Shown: positions 1 through 7,972, counted from the stretch's first letter. The stretch is DNA of 45,110 bases from Mycolicibacterium palauense (GCF_002592005.1 NZ_NVQF01000045.1:1-45110), one strand, 5' to 3'. Numbers and translations: made by a program. Notes: generated from the letters alone by a model not told the origin.

Positions 1-172
1 TAAGTAAGACAGTGTCACGATAGAGGTGATATAGGTGAGATGCATAGTGTAGAGAGAGCGCAGGTGGTAACGTATAGCACGGATACAATTTGATTATTTT
101 GAAAAGGTGACAGCGCGCACGAGGATCAACAATGGAGGTGTAGTCGACAGCGTCAAGTGTGTATAGGGGACG
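1..172. other. Unassigned, compositionally odd window edge
   Basis: This stretch is far richer in A/T than the next 27 kb and has no credible reading frame, no codon periodicity and no recognisable RNA. It is dominated by short purine-rich runs (gtgag, gagag, ggtg) and stops exactly where a perfect inverted repeat begins. That combination is typical of a contig end or a chimeric fold-back read, but a genuine intergenic remnant cannot be excluded. Confidence 0.5.
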
Positions 173-236
173 GACCTAGGCGGGCGGTGGCCTACGCCGC
201 CACCCCCGCCGGCGTAGGCCACCGCCCGCCTAGGTC
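173..236. repeat. Perfect 27-bp inverted repeat (hairpin) at the 3' end of the SnoaL-like gene
   Basis: Arms 173-199 and 210-236 are exact reverse complements, separated by a 10-base loop (200-209). The right arm contains the stop codon of the SnoaL-like gene (230-232). As RNA it would be an extremely stable GC-rich stem, so it could act as a terminator for the minus-strand genes, although no T-tract follows. Because the left arm merely mirrors the gene's end and borders atypical sequence, an assembly fold-back is an equally good explanation. Confidence 0.7.
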
Positions 237-715
237 GGCGGCGCGGTCAGCCGGTCGTAGCGCGGATCGTCGCCGCCGCGATGGGCGGCCCAGTAATTGG
301 CCATGTCGTCGCCGGCCATGGTCCGGTCCGGGACCACGCGCCGGTAGGCGACCTTCCAGTCCGGCCCGACGCGGCGGAAGTAGTCGATGTAGCGGCCGAA
401 CGCGCTTTGGCAGTGCGCGCCGAACATCGAGTGGAAGATGAAGAACGTCTCGCCCCACGCTTCGTCGCCGCGGACGTCGAAGACCGACTGGCCGAGCAGG
501 TGGTGCATCACCATGGTGCCGGCGGCCGGGCCGCAGACGAACTCGGCGAACTCCTGACCCGTCCCCTTGAAGACGCCGTGGTCGTCGTAGGACGGTTCGG
601 CATAGCAGCCGAGGATCGCCTGCTTGTCGGCGCGGTCGACTGCCGCCGAGAGCACCGCGACCAGTTCGGTCAGCGCCTGCTTGTCGATCCAGGCCTGCAG
701 GTCGCCGCCGGTCAT
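230..715 (-). CDS. SnoaL-like (NTF2-fold) polyketide cyclase/dehydratase family protein
   Basis: Predicted 161-residue cytosolic protein. The pattern is that of the SnoaL_4/NTF2-like fold: an N-terminal helix (LTELVAVLSAAVDRAD), an aspartate-rich turn (YAEPSYDDHGVFKG), a histidine-bearing segment (MVMHHLLGQSVFDVRG), then beta strands ending in WKVAYRRVVPDRTM. Such proteins are small hydratases, isomerases or cyclases, often partners of oxygenases. The start at 715 is chosen because its ATG overlaps the stop of the upstream P450 (ATGA, 712-715), which indicates translational coupling; the longer open frame to 979 lies inside the P450 gene. The substrate is unknown, but the pairing suggests a two-step modification of a P450 product. 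The stop lies in the right arm of the hairpin at 173-236. Confidence 0.8.
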   Translation of the reverse strand: MTGGDLQAWIDKQALTELVAVLSAAVDRADKQAILGCYAEPSYDDHGVFKGTGQEFAEFVCGPAAGTMVMHHLLGQSVFDVRGDEAWGETFFIFHSMFGAHCQSAFGRYIDYFRRVGPDWKVAYRRVVPDRTMAGDDMANYWAAHRGGDDPRYDRLTAPPT

Positions 716-1998
716 GAGTGCCCCGTCCCCTCGAACTCCAGATGCAGGTTGTCCAGGCCGCGCAGAATCCACAGCGGCACGTGTTCGAAGCGGCGCTGCC
801 CGGGCGGGCCGTGGTGGGCCTCGGAGACCCGGATGTCGCGCAGCCGGTCCAGGAGACGTTCGATGGTGACCCGGGCCTCGATGCGCGCGAGCGGGCCGCC
901 GGGGCAGCTGTGCACCCCGCGAGCGAAGGCGACGTTCTGGCGGGCGTTGCGGCGGTCGAGCTTCAGCTGCGCGGGGCACGCGAAGCGCGCCGGGTCACGG
1001 TTGGCCGCGCCGGGCAGCAGCATCACCGTGGCCCCGGCGGGCACCGGCACACCACCCAGCTCGGTCGACGTGCGGGCCATCCGGAAGTCGCTTTTGATCG
1101 GGCTCTCCAGGCGCAGCATCTCCTCGACGAAGTTGGGGATTTTCTCCGGGTTGGCGCGCAGTGTGTGTTGCAGCTCGGGATCCTCGGCCAGCACCTGCAG
1201 GGCGCTGGCCAGCAGGCGCGCGGTGGTCTCGTGCCCGGCGATGAACAGGAAGGTGGCGTGGCGGACCAGGTCGACGACCTCGGGCAGGGAGCCGTCGCCG
1301 AACCGCGCGGTGGCGAGCTCGGTGAGCATGTCCGCCCGCGGTCGGCGGCGGCGATCCTCGATGTAGGCGGTGAACCAGTCGTCGAGGTAGGACAGCGGAT
1401 TGGTTTTGAGGGCGCCGTCGTCCTCGACCGCCCAGGGCTGCTCCTCGGTGGGCCCGGCGCCGGCCAGCAGGGCGCGGAACATCGGATGGTCGGCCTCGGG
1501 CACCCCGAGTAGGTCGGCGATCACCAGCAGCGGGAAGGGCTGGGCGTAGGCGGTGACGAACTCGCAGCGGCCGTCCCCGATGAACTCGTCGATGAGACCG
1601 TCGGTCAGCCGCCACATGAACGCCTCGTTCTCCTTGAGCCGCTTGGGCGTGAAGAGACCGTTGAGCAGCGCCCGGTGTTCGGTGTGCTTCGGGGGGTCGA
1701 ACGCGACGAGGTGCTCGTGCATCGGGAACTGGTCGCGGTGGGCGTCGATCTGCTCGGAGACGTCGTCACCCTCGGGGGTGAACGGCAGCCCGAACGGTCC
1801 CAGCGAGGAGTTGATCGACGAGTAGGTCTGGTGGTCGCGGTAGACCTCGACGAGTTCGTCGTAGCCGGTGACCGCGTACACGCCGTGGCGGGGTTCGCGC
1901 CAGACCGGGCACTGTGCACGCAGGAACTCGAAGTAGGGGTACGGGTCCTCGACCACCGACGGGTCGCTGAAGTAGTCGAGCTGGTCGAACTCGGTCAT
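712..1998 (-). CDS. Cytochrome P450
   Basis: About 428 residues, the normal size of a soluble bacterial P450. Family marks: I-helix oxygen-binding motif AGHETT, K-helix ExxR in EEMLRLESP, and the haem loop FARGVHSCPGG with the thiolate ligand near Cys365. It would be a haem monooxygenase using separate ferredoxin and ferredoxin reductase; no ferredoxin gene adjoins it. The ATG at 1998 is preferred over the longer frame because a strong ribosome-binding site (GGAAGGGGAG) sits just upstream and homology-like sequence begins there. Its stop overlaps the SnoaL-like gene by ATGA, so the two are one unit. I cannot assign the CYP family or substrate; steroid, terpene or fatty-acid chemistry are all possible in mycobacteria. 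Confidence 0.93.
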   Translation of the reverse strand: MTEFDQLDYFSDPSVVEDPYPYFEFLRAQCPVWREPRHGVYAVTGYDELVEVYRDHQTYSSINSSLGPFGLPFTPEGDDVSEQIDAHRDQFPMHEHLVAFDPPKHTEHRALLNGLFTPKRLKENEAFMWRLTDGLIDEFIGDGRCEFVTAYAQPFPLLVIADLLGVPEADHPMFRALLAGAGPTEEQPWAVEDDGALKTNPLSYLDDWFTAYIEDRRRRPRADMLTELATARFGDGSLPEVVDLVRHATFLFIAGHETTARLLASALQVLAEDPELQHTLRANPEKIPNFVEEMLRLESPIKSDFRMARTSTELGGVPVPAGATVMLLPGAANRDPARFACPAQLKLDRRNARQNVAFARGVHSCPGGPLARIEARVTIERLLDRLRDIRVSEAHHGPPGQRRFEHVPLWILRGLDNLHLEFEGTGHS

Positions 1999-2044
1999 CG
2001 CTCCCCTTCCGGCCGCGGCCGCCGCCGCGCGAACGTCGGTTCGA

Positions 2045-2072
2045 GTGTTACGTCCGGGCGGGTTGTTGTAAA
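2045..2072 (-). promoter_or_regulatory. Candidate promoter for the P450/SnoaL-like unit
   Basis: In the gap between pflA and the P450, the minus strand reads TTTACA (2072-2067), a 16-bp spacer, then TAACAC (2050-2045), giving a predicted transcription start near 2038. GTGTTTAC and GTAACAC around these boxes are near inverted repeats and could also be an operator. Identified by eye only. Confidence 0.35.
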
Positions 2073-2121
2073 CACCGCGGTCCGGCGCGGGCACCTTCCC
2101 GAAGGCCTGCCCGGCCCGGCG

Positions 2122-2931
2122 TCACATCACGGTGATGCCGCGGCGGGCGAACTGCCCCTTGACCCGCTCCACCAGCGCCGGTTCGGGCGGGTGGGTGTCG
2201 GCGAGCAGGTAGGGCTCGCCGGTGGCCGCCCACTTCTCGCGCCCGAGCTGGTGGAAGGGCAGCACCTCCAGGCGTTGCACCCCGCGCAGGCCGGCCACGA
2301 TGTCGGCCACCGCCTCGACGTTGTCCACCGCGTCGGTGAGCCCGGGCACCAGCACGAACCGGATCCACATCGCCGTGCCCCGCTCGGAGAGCCGCTGCGC
2401 GAAGTCCAGGGTCGGCTGCAGTGCGCGCCCGGTCACCCGCTGGTAGGTCTCCGGCAGCCCGGACTTGATGTCCAGCAGCACCAGGTCGATGTCGTCGAGA
2501 TCCTCGTCGCGCAGCCGGGCCCCCAGCAGGCCGTTGGTGTCCAACGCGGTGTGGATGCCCAGCTCGCGGCAGCGGGCGAAGATGTGGGCCACGAACCGGG
2601 CCTGCAGCAGCGGCTCGCCCCCGGAGATGGTCAGCCCGCCGCCGGTGACCCGCATGATCGTGCGGTAGCGGGCCACCCGTTCCATGACCTCCTCGACGCT
2701 GTGGCGGACCCCGTCGGCCATCCGCCAGCTGTCGGGGTTCTGGCAGTACTGGCAGCGCATGCCGCAGCCGGCCAGAAACAGCGTCATCCGGGTGCCGGGC
2801 CCGTCGGCGGCGGTCACCAGGTCCCACGAGTGCACGGCGCCGGTGCCGTGGTCGGTGATCCGCTCGCTGGCGGCCACCTCCAGGTCGGCGACGTGCATCG
2901 GCGGCGCGGCGTGCGCCGGCTGCTCAGCCAC
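2122..2931 (-). CDS. pflA: Pyruvate formate-lyase-activating enzyme (radical SAM)
   Basis: Predicted 269 residues. The radical-SAM cluster motif CxxxCxxC is present as CGMRCQYC (Cys56, Cys60, Cys63), followed by the SAM-binding SGGEP segment (TISGGEPLLQ). The enzyme uses a [4Fe-4S] cluster and S-adenosylmethionine to abstract a hydrogen from the glycyl-radical site of PflB, switching it on under anoxia. The start is GTG at 2931; an internal ATG at 2898 is a possible alternative. It follows pflB by 23 bases on the same strand, so the two are almost certainly co-transcribed. Length and motifs match the canonical activase rather than the longer glycerol-dehydratase activases with extra ferredoxin domains. 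Confidence 0.94.
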   Translation of the reverse strand: MAEQPAHAAPPMHVADLEVAASERITDHGTGAVHSWDLVTAADGPGTRMTLFLAGCGMRCQYCQNPDSWRMADGVRHSVEEVMERVARYRTIMRVTGGGLTISGGEPLLQARFVAHIFARCRELGIHTALDTNGLLGARLRDEDLDDIDLVLLDIKSGLPETYQRVTGRALQPTLDFAQRLSERGTAMWIRFVLVPGLTDAVDNVEAVADIVAGLRGVQRLEVLPFHQLGREKWAATGEPYLLADTHPPEPALVERVKGQFARRGITVM

Positions 2932-2954
2932 AGTCAGCCACCGTGGTGTGCGGG

Positions 2955-5252
2955 CTACAGGCCCGCGTGGAACGTGCGCGAGAGCACGTCGAGCTGCTGT
3001 TCGCGGGTCAGCCGCACGAAGTTCACGGCGTAGCCGGACACCCGGATGGTCAGCTGGGGGTATTTCTCCGGGTGATCCATCGCATCCTCCAGCACCTCCC
3101 GGTTGAGGACGTTGATGTTGACGTGGAAGCCGTTGGACACCGTGTAGGCGTCCAGGATGCCCACCAGGTTGGCGATCTGGTCGGCGCGCACGCGTCCCAG
3201 CCCCGACGGCACGACCGTGGTGGTCAGCGAGATGCCGTCCTGGGCCTGGTCGTAGGGCAGCTTGGCCACCGACAGCGCCGAGGCCATGACGCCGTGCACG
3301 TCACGGCCGTTCATCGGGTTGGCGCCGGGGGCGAACGGCTCGCCGAGCCGCCGGCCGTCGGGGGTGTTGCCGGTGTGCTTGCCGTAGACCACGTTGGAGG
3401 TGATGGTCAGTACCGACTGGGTGTGGCGGGCGTTGCGGTAGGTCGGCTGGGCGCGGACCTTCTCCATGAACCGGGTCACCAGTTCCACCGCGATGTCGTC
3501 GGCCCGGTCGTCGTCGTTGCCGTAGCAGGGGAATTCGCCCTCGACGACGTAGTCGACCACCAGCCCGGTGTCGTCGCGCACGGGACGCACGGTGGCGTAC
3601 TTGATGGCCGACAGCGAGTCGGCGGCCACCGAGAGCCCGGCGATGCCGCAGGCCATGGTCCGCAGGATGGTCCGGTCGTGCAGGGCCATCTCGATGCGCT
3701 CGTAGGCGTACTTGTCGTGCATGTAGTGGATGCAGTTCAGGGCGTCGACGTAGGTTTCGGCCAGCCAGTTCAGCAGCCGGTCGTAGGCCGCCAGCACGGT
3801 GTCGTAGTCGAGGACCTCGCCGGTGACCGGGGTGCTGGGCGGTGCGACCTGATCGCCGGTGATCTCGTCGCGGCCGCCGTTGATGGCGTACAGCAGCGCC
3901 TTGGCGAGGTTGACCCGGGCGCCGAAGAACTGCATCTGCTTGCCGACGGTCATCGCCGACACACAGCACGCGATCGCGGTGTCGTCGCCCCAGCAGGAGC
4001 GCAGTAGTTCGTCGGACTCGTACTGGATGGCCGAGGTGTCGATGGAGACCTGGGCGCAGAACTCCTTGAACCCGCGGGGCAGCCGGTCCGACCACAGCAC
4101 CGTCAGGTTCGGTTCGGGACCGGGGCCCAGGTTGTACAGGGTCTGCAGGTACCGGAAGGAGGTGCGGGTGACCAGCGGCCGGCCGTCCTCGCCGATTCCG
4201 CCGATGGTCTCGGTGACCCAGGTGGGGTCCCCCGAGAACAGCGCGTCGTAGTCGGGGGTGCGCAGGAACCGCACGATGCGCAGTTTGATGACGAAGTCGT
4301 CGATGATCTCCTGGGCCGCCGACTCGGTGAGCAGCCCGTCGGCGAGGTCGCGTTCGAGGTAGATGTCGAGGAAGGTCGAGGTGCGCCCAAGCGACATCGC
4401 CGCGCCGTTCTGCTCCTTGACCGCGGCCAGGTAGCCGAAGTACAGCCACTGGACCGCCTCGCGGGCGGTGTTCGCCGGGCCCGAGATGTCGAAGCCGTAG
4501 GCGGCCGCCATCTGCTTGAGCTCGCCGAGCGCCCTGACCTGCTCGGCGTTCTCCTCCCGGTCGCGGATGACGTCCTCGGTCGAGCGCTGCATGTCGAGTT
4601 CCATGCGCTCGAGCTTCTTGCCCTCGATCAGGGCGTCGACGCCGTAGAGCGCGACGCGACGGTAGTCGCCGATGATGCGGCCGCGGCCGTAGGCGTCGGG
4701 CAGGCCGGTGACGATGTGCGAGGCGCGGGCGGCTCGCACGTTGGGCGGGTAGACGTCGAACACGCCGTCGTTGTGGGTCTTTCGATACTTGGTGAAGATC
4801 TCCTCGAGTTCCGGCTTGACCGGGTAGCCGTAGGTCTCGAGTTCCTTGACCACCATGCGCCAGCCGCCGAAGGGCATGATGGCGCGCTTGAGCGGGGCGT
4901 CGGTCTGCAGGCCGACGATGATCTCGTTGTCACGGTCGATGTAGCCGGGGCCGTGCGCGGTGATGGCCGCGGGGGTCTCGAAGTCGACGTCGTAGACGCC
5001 CTTGCGGCGTTCCTCGGGGAACAGCTCGCTCAGCGCGGCCCAGATGCCGCTCGTGCGGGCGGTCGCGCCGGCGAGGAAGGAATCGTCCCCCTCGTAGGGG
5101 GTGTAGTTGGTCTGGATGAAATCGCGGACGTCGATGCGGTCGCACCAATCGCCGGGACGGAATCCGCGCCAGGCGTGGCGGCGGGGGTCGCCCTCTGCTG
5201 CGTGGCTTGCGTCGGTGCGGACTTCTTCGTTGTTGACGGCTTCTGTGGTCAT
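2955..5252 (-). CDS. pflB: Formate acetyltransferase (pyruvate formate-lyase)
   Basis: 765 residues, close to E. coli PflB. It converts pyruvate and CoA to acetyl-CoA and formate by glycyl-radical chemistry. Visible active-site features are the adjacent catalytic cysteines in AIACCVSAM (Cys429-Cys430) and the C-terminal radical loop RVSGYAVNF with Gly740, followed by the family ending LTREQQLDVLSRTF. The N-terminal part (WRGFRPGDWCDRIDVRDFI, PYEGDDSFL) also fits PflB. The ATG at 5252 has an AGGGGAG-like ribosome-binding site upstream. Since PflB is oxygen-sensitive, its presence in an otherwise aerobic-looking genome implies fermentative or hypoxic metabolism. No formate channel (focA) is adjacent. 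High and even GC suggests it is well ameliorated if it was acquired. Confidence 0.96.
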   Translation of the reverse strand: MTTEAVNNEEVRTDASHAAEGDPRRHAWRGFRPGDWCDRIDVRDFIQTNYTPYEGDDSFLAGATARTSGIWAALSELFPEERRKGVYDVDFETPAAITAHGPGYIDRDNEIIVGLQTDAPLKRAIMPFGGWRMVVKELETYGYPVKPELEEIFTKYRKTHNDGVFDVYPPNVRAARASHIVTGLPDAYGRGRIIGDYRRVALYGVDALIEGKKLERMELDMQRSTEDVIRDREENAEQVRALGELKQMAAAYGFDISGPANTAREAVQWLYFGYLAAVKEQNGAAMSLGRTSTFLDIYLERDLADGLLTESAAQEIIDDFVIKLRIVRFLRTPDYDALFSGDPTWVTETIGGIGEDGRPLVTRTSFRYLQTLYNLGPGPEPNLTVLWSDRLPRGFKEFCAQVSIDTSAIQYESDELLRSCWGDDTAIACCVSAMTVGKQMQFFGARVNLAKALLYAINGGRDEITGDQVAPPSTPVTGEVLDYDTVLAAYDRLLNWLAETYVDALNCIHYMHDKYAYERIEMALHDRTILRTMACGIAGLSVAADSLSAIKYATVRPVRDDTGLVVDYVVEGEFPCYGNDDDRADDIAVELVTRFMEKVRAQPTYRNARHTQSVLTITSNVVYGKHTGNTPDGRRLGEPFAPGANPMNGRDVHGVMASALSVAKLPYDQAQDGISLTTTVVPSGLGRVRADQIANLVGILDAYTVSNGFHVNINVLNREVLEDAMDHPEKYPQLTIRVSGYAVNFVRLTREQQLDVLSRTFHAGL

Positions 5253-5443
5253 GGCTGGTACCGCCTCTCCCCTGGTGCGTGCCGACCGGGTGCCGATACT
5301 TCAACGGTAAGCCCGCCGACCCTCTTCTGCAGGGTGTGCGGGCATGACCTTGGACACGTCCCACCAGTGTTTTTGCCCCGTCGGGGCGGGTCGCGGGCGG
5401 AGGTCGGCACACCGCGCTCCCGACAGCGATATCGCCGGTGATA
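5253..5443. promoter_or_regulatory. pfl upstream region with near-palindrome GATATC-N6-GATATC
   Basis: This 191-base gap separates the TetR gene (same strand) from pflB and must hold the pflB promoter if pflBA is transcribed independently. At its TetR-proximal edge, 5428-5445 reads GATATCGCCGGTGATATC, symmetrical at 16 of 18 positions. A second short hairpin, GCCCCG-T-CGGGGC, lies at 5375-5387. No convincing -10/-35 pair and no clear DosR or FNR-type site was found. Confidence 0.35.
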
Positions 5444-6025
5444 TCAGCGCGCGTCGGCGGTACCGCGTCCCGGCATGGGACCGGTCAGATAGTGCGCGAG
5501 CGCCGGGCGCACCCAGTCGGCCAACACCGCGTCGTCCATCTCCACCAGGGTCGGCTCCTGAAGGATGTAGCGCGCCAACGCGATTCCGAGCACCTGGGAG
5601 CCGACCATGACCGCCCGCTCGGCGGGGTGGTCCGACGCCAGCGCGGTCAGCGCGGGGGTGACCTGCTCGACGAACACCTTCAGCAGCGCGTCGCGGGCCG
5701 CGGGGTGGGTGGCCGCGGCCCGCAGCAGCGGCAGGAACGGCCCGTCGGGGCGCCACACGTCGACCACCAGCGGCACCAGCACGTCGGCGAGGCGGTCCGC
5801 CGACACCCCGGCCAGGTCGGGGAAGTCGATCTCCAGCCGGGATGCCTCGGCGAACAGCTGCGCCTTGTTGCCGAAGTAGTGCATCACCAGCGCGGGGTCC
5901 ACGCCGGCCTCCGAGGCGATCGAGCGGATGGTGGTGCACTCGAAGCCGTTCGACCCGAACTGGGCCCGGGCGGTGGCCAGGATGGTGGCCCTGGTCGCCT
6001 CGGCATCACGCGTCTTTGCGGTCAT
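5444..6025 (-). CDS. TetR/AcrR-family transcriptional regulator
   Basis: 193 residues. The N-terminal helix-turn-helix is typical of TetR: TRATILATARAQFGSNGFECTTIRSIASEAGVDPALVMHYF breaks down into helix 1, the G-F-x-x-T-T-I-R turn and the recognition helix ending in VMHYFGNKAQLF. The C-terminal part is helical and would bind an unknown hydrophobic ligand. The gene is divergent from a flavin monooxygenase, with 107 bases between starts. Its own ATG lies six bases after a -10-like TAGAAT (6037-6032), so the message is probably leaderless, and a 14-bp operator candidate covers the same promoter. The simplest reading is autoregulation plus control of the monooxygenase. Confidence 0.93.
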   Translation of the reverse strand: MTAKTRDAEATRATILATARAQFGSNGFECTTIRSIASEAGVDPALVMHYFGNKAQLFAEASRLEIDFPDLAGVSADRLADVLVPLVVDVWRPDGPFLPLLRAAATHPAARDALLKVFVEQVTPALTALASDHPAERAVMVGSQVLGIALARYILQEPTLVEMDDAVLADWVRPALAHYLTGPMPGRGTADAR

Positions 6026-6031
6026 CTCCGG

Positions 6032-6097
6032 ATTCTATTCAACAACCGTTGACATCCGCCACCACCCTCGCCTACCGTCGTTTTCATCAGTCGTTGA
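6032..6097. promoter_or_regulatory. Divergent promoter region with two TetR operator candidates
   Basis: Two related 14-mers occur 45 bases apart: TCAACAACCGTTGA at 6039-6052 (inverted repeat TCAAC-N4-GTTGA) and TCATCAGTCGTTGA at 6084-6097 (11 of 14 identical). The plus-strand promoter for the monooxygenase reads TTGACA (6049-6054), an 18-bp spacer, then TACCGT (6073-6078). Site 1 therefore overlaps the -35 box of the monooxygenase and also lies just upstream of the tetR -10 (TAGAAT, 6037-6032). Site 2 lies around the expected +1 of the monooxygenase mRNA. Occupancy would block both genes. Confidence 0.65.
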
Positions 6098-6132
6098 ATT
6101 AAATGCAGAGTTCGTGCAGAGGGAGTACTCCG

Positions 6133-7626
6133 ATGACCCACATCCATGACGTCGACGTGGTGGTGGTCGGCGCCGGCCCCACCGGTGCCACCGCCGCCGG
6201 GGACCTGGCCCGAGCCGGGCACTCCGTCACCGTGCTGGAGCGCTGGCCGCAGGTGAACCCGTCGAGCCGGGCGTTCGCCACCATGGCCCGCACCCTGGAG
6301 GTGCTCGACGCGCGCGGGCTGGCCGCCGAGCTGCTGGCCGGCGCGCACCGCGCGCCCGGGGTCACGCTGTTCGCCGGGGCCCGGCTGGACATGGCCCACC
6401 TCGACAGCGCCTACCCGTTCGTGATGATCACCCCGCAGACCAACGTCGATGCCGCCCTGAACCGGTGTGCGCTGGACTGCGGCGCCGACGTGCGGCGCGG
6501 CCTGGAGGTGGTGGACCTGGTGCAGGACGCCGACGGCGTGACGCTGACCGCGCGCCCGCACGAGGACCCCGGCGGGGCCACGCAGACGTTCCGGGCGCGC
6601 TACGTGATCGCCGCCGACGGCGCGCACAGCACGGTGCGTGGGCTGCTCGGGGTGGACTTCCCCGGCGAGACGGTGCTGTCCTCGATCATGCTGGCCGACG
6701 TCAAACTGGCCCACCCGCCCGCCGGCGGCGGCCTCACCGTCGGCAGCACCCGCGACGTGTTCGCGTTCCTGGCGCCCTACGGCCGCCACGACCCCGACGG
6801 TTCCTGGTACCGGGCCATGGTGTGGGACCGCCACCACCAGGTGCCCGACACCGCACCCGTGCGGGAGGGCGAGGTCGCCGACGTGCTGCGCCGGGCCATG
6901 CACGCCGACCACGGTGTGCTCGACATCGGTTGGCACTCACGGTTCCACTCCGACGAGCGCCAGGTCCGCCGCTACCGGCACGGGCGGGTGTTCCTGGCCG
7001 GCGACGCCGCTCATGTGCACTCCCCCGTCGGCGGGCAGGGCATGAACACCGGCATCCAGGACGCGGCGAACCTGGCCTGGAAGATCGCCGCGGTGCTCGA
7101 CGGCGCCCCGGAGGACCTGCTGGACAGCTACCACGACGAGCGCCACCCGATCGGCCGGCGGGTGTTGCGGCAGTCCGGCCTGCTGGCCCGGGCGGTGATC
7201 CTGAAATCACCGCTCGCGCAGCGGGTTCGGGACCTGGTGGTGCCCCGGGTGCTGCGCATCCCGCGGGTGCGCGACGCGGTGGCCGGCAGCTTCGCCGGCA
7301 CGAGCCTGCGGTACGGGCGCCGGGGCCCGGTCGGACGGCGGGCCACCGAGATCCCGCTGGCGCAGGGCCGGCTGACCGCGCTGCAGCGCAATCCGGGTTT
7401 CGTGCTGATCCGCGAGCGCGGCACCGCGGCGCTCGTGGCACCCGGTGTGCTGCAGGCCGAGCGGACCGACGACGGCCCGGCGGTGCTGGTGCGCCCCGAC
7501 GGCTACATTGCGTGGTCGGGAAGGACCGCGCATGCTCCGCGGGCGATCGGCGCGAGCCTCGGCGGCCCGCCGCGTGAGACCCTCAGAGCCGGAACATCTC
7601 CCGCTGCATCGTCGCCTTCTCCATGA
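6133..7626 (+). CDS. FAD-dependent class A monooxygenase (aromatic hydroxylase type)
   Basis: About 497 residues. The N-terminal dinucleotide fold VVVVGAGPTGATAAGDLARAG (GxGxxG near residues 13-18), the DG motif in VIAADGAHSTVRG, and the second FAD motif VFLAGDAAHVHSPVGG then GMNTGIQDAANLAWK place it with PheA/TfdB/MhpA-like NAD(P)H-dependent hydroxylases. The C-terminal third resembles the thioredoxin-like extension seen in phenol hydroxylases, ending in LVRPDGYIAWSG. The ATG at 6133 is chosen because GAGGGAG precedes it; an in-frame upstream start at 6103 lacks a site. It is under the divergent TetR regulator, so an aromatic or polyketide inducer is likely. The last 44 bases overlap the 3' end of a convergent small gene. 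Confidence 0.92.
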   Translation: MTHIHDVDVVVVGAGPTGATAAGDLARAGHSVTVLERWPQVNPSSRAFATMARTLEVLDARGLAAELLAGAHRAPGVTLFAGARLDMAHLDSAYPFVMITPQTNVDAALNRCALDCGADVRRGLEVVDLVQDADGVTLTARPHEDPGGATQTFRARYVIAADGAHSTVRGLLGVDFPGETVLSSIMLADVKLAHPPAGGGLTVGSTRDVFAFLAPYGRHDPDGSWYRAMVWDRHHQVPDTAPVREGEVADVLRRAMHADHGVLDIGWHSRFHSDERQVRRYRHGRVFLAGDAAHVHSPVGGQGMNTGIQDAANLAWKIAAVLDGAPEDLLDSYHDERHPIGRRVLRQSGLLARAVILKSPLAQRVRDLVVPRVLRIPRVRDAVAGSFAGTSLRYGRRGPVGRRATEIPLAQGRLTALQRNPGFVLIRERGTAALVAPGVLQAERTDDGPAVLVRPDGYIAWSGRTAHAPRAIGASLGGPPRETLRAGTSPAASSPSP

Positions 7627-7879
7627 AGTACGGGCGCAGCGGCGGAACCACCCCGTGCTCCACCTGCCCCACGTGCTCCACCTTCGCGGCCTTCTTGCGC
7701 TGCCTCGGCCGTCTCGGACCGCCGAACACCGCACGCCGCAACGCACCCAGGCGGACGCGGCGCCGCGCGGGCTCGACCGCGGTCACACCCGCCGGTGTGG
7801 CGACCGGCGTGGCGCTACGGACCTGCTCCACGGTGTCGGTGCCGTCGACCCGCTCCGGTGACTCCTGCAGAATGGTCAT
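7583..7879 (-). CDS. Small basic protein of unknown function
   Basis: 98 residues, ATG start, not recognised. The middle is strongly basic (PARRRVRLGALRRAVFGGPRRPRQRKKAAK) and the last part is conventional (PPLRPYFMEKATMQREMFRL). Third codon positions are overwhelmingly G or C, which supports coding. No clear ribosome-binding site was seen. It follows the response regulator on the same strand, 144 bases downstream, with a strong palindrome (7943-7972) in between, so it may be a target of that two-component system. It overlaps the convergent monooxygenase by 44 bases. A short accessory or nucleic-acid-binding protein are possibilities only. Confidence 0.5.
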   Translation of the reverse strand: MTILQESPERVDGTDTVEQVRSATPVATPAGVTAVEPARRRVRLGALRRAVFGGPRRPRQRKKAAKVEHVGQVEHGVVPPLRPYFMEKATMQREMFRL

Positions 7880-7942
7880 GTCTCGACGGTAGGAACCGCG
7901 GCGGCGAATTGCGTCCTGCCGGCGGAGGAAATCTCGCGTACG

Positions 7943-7972
7943 ACCGGGGTAGTACGCCCGTAGTACCCCGGT
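7943..7972. promoter_or_regulatory. 13-bp inverted repeat, candidate NarL-type regulator site
   Basis: ACCGGGGTAGTAC (7943-7955), a 4-base loop, then GTAGTACCCCGGT (7960-7972); 12 of 13 pairs match. It lies between the response-regulator stop and the small gene starting at 7879, about 65-95 bases upstream of that start. The TAGTAC/GTACTA core resembles the short palindromes bound by LuxR/NarL-type response regulators. It could alternatively be a terminator of the large operon, as the stem is stable, but no T-tract follows. Confidence 0.55.

Noticed and set aside
5352..5362. GGACACGTCCC in the pfl upstream region as a DosR box
   Set aside because: The half-sites are spaced two bases apart instead of four, and the flanks do not match the 20-bp consensus.
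5375..5387. GC-rich hairpin GCCCCG-T-CGGGGC as a terminator of the TetR gene
   Set aside because: On the transcribed strand it is followed by A residues rather than a T-tract, and the stem is short.
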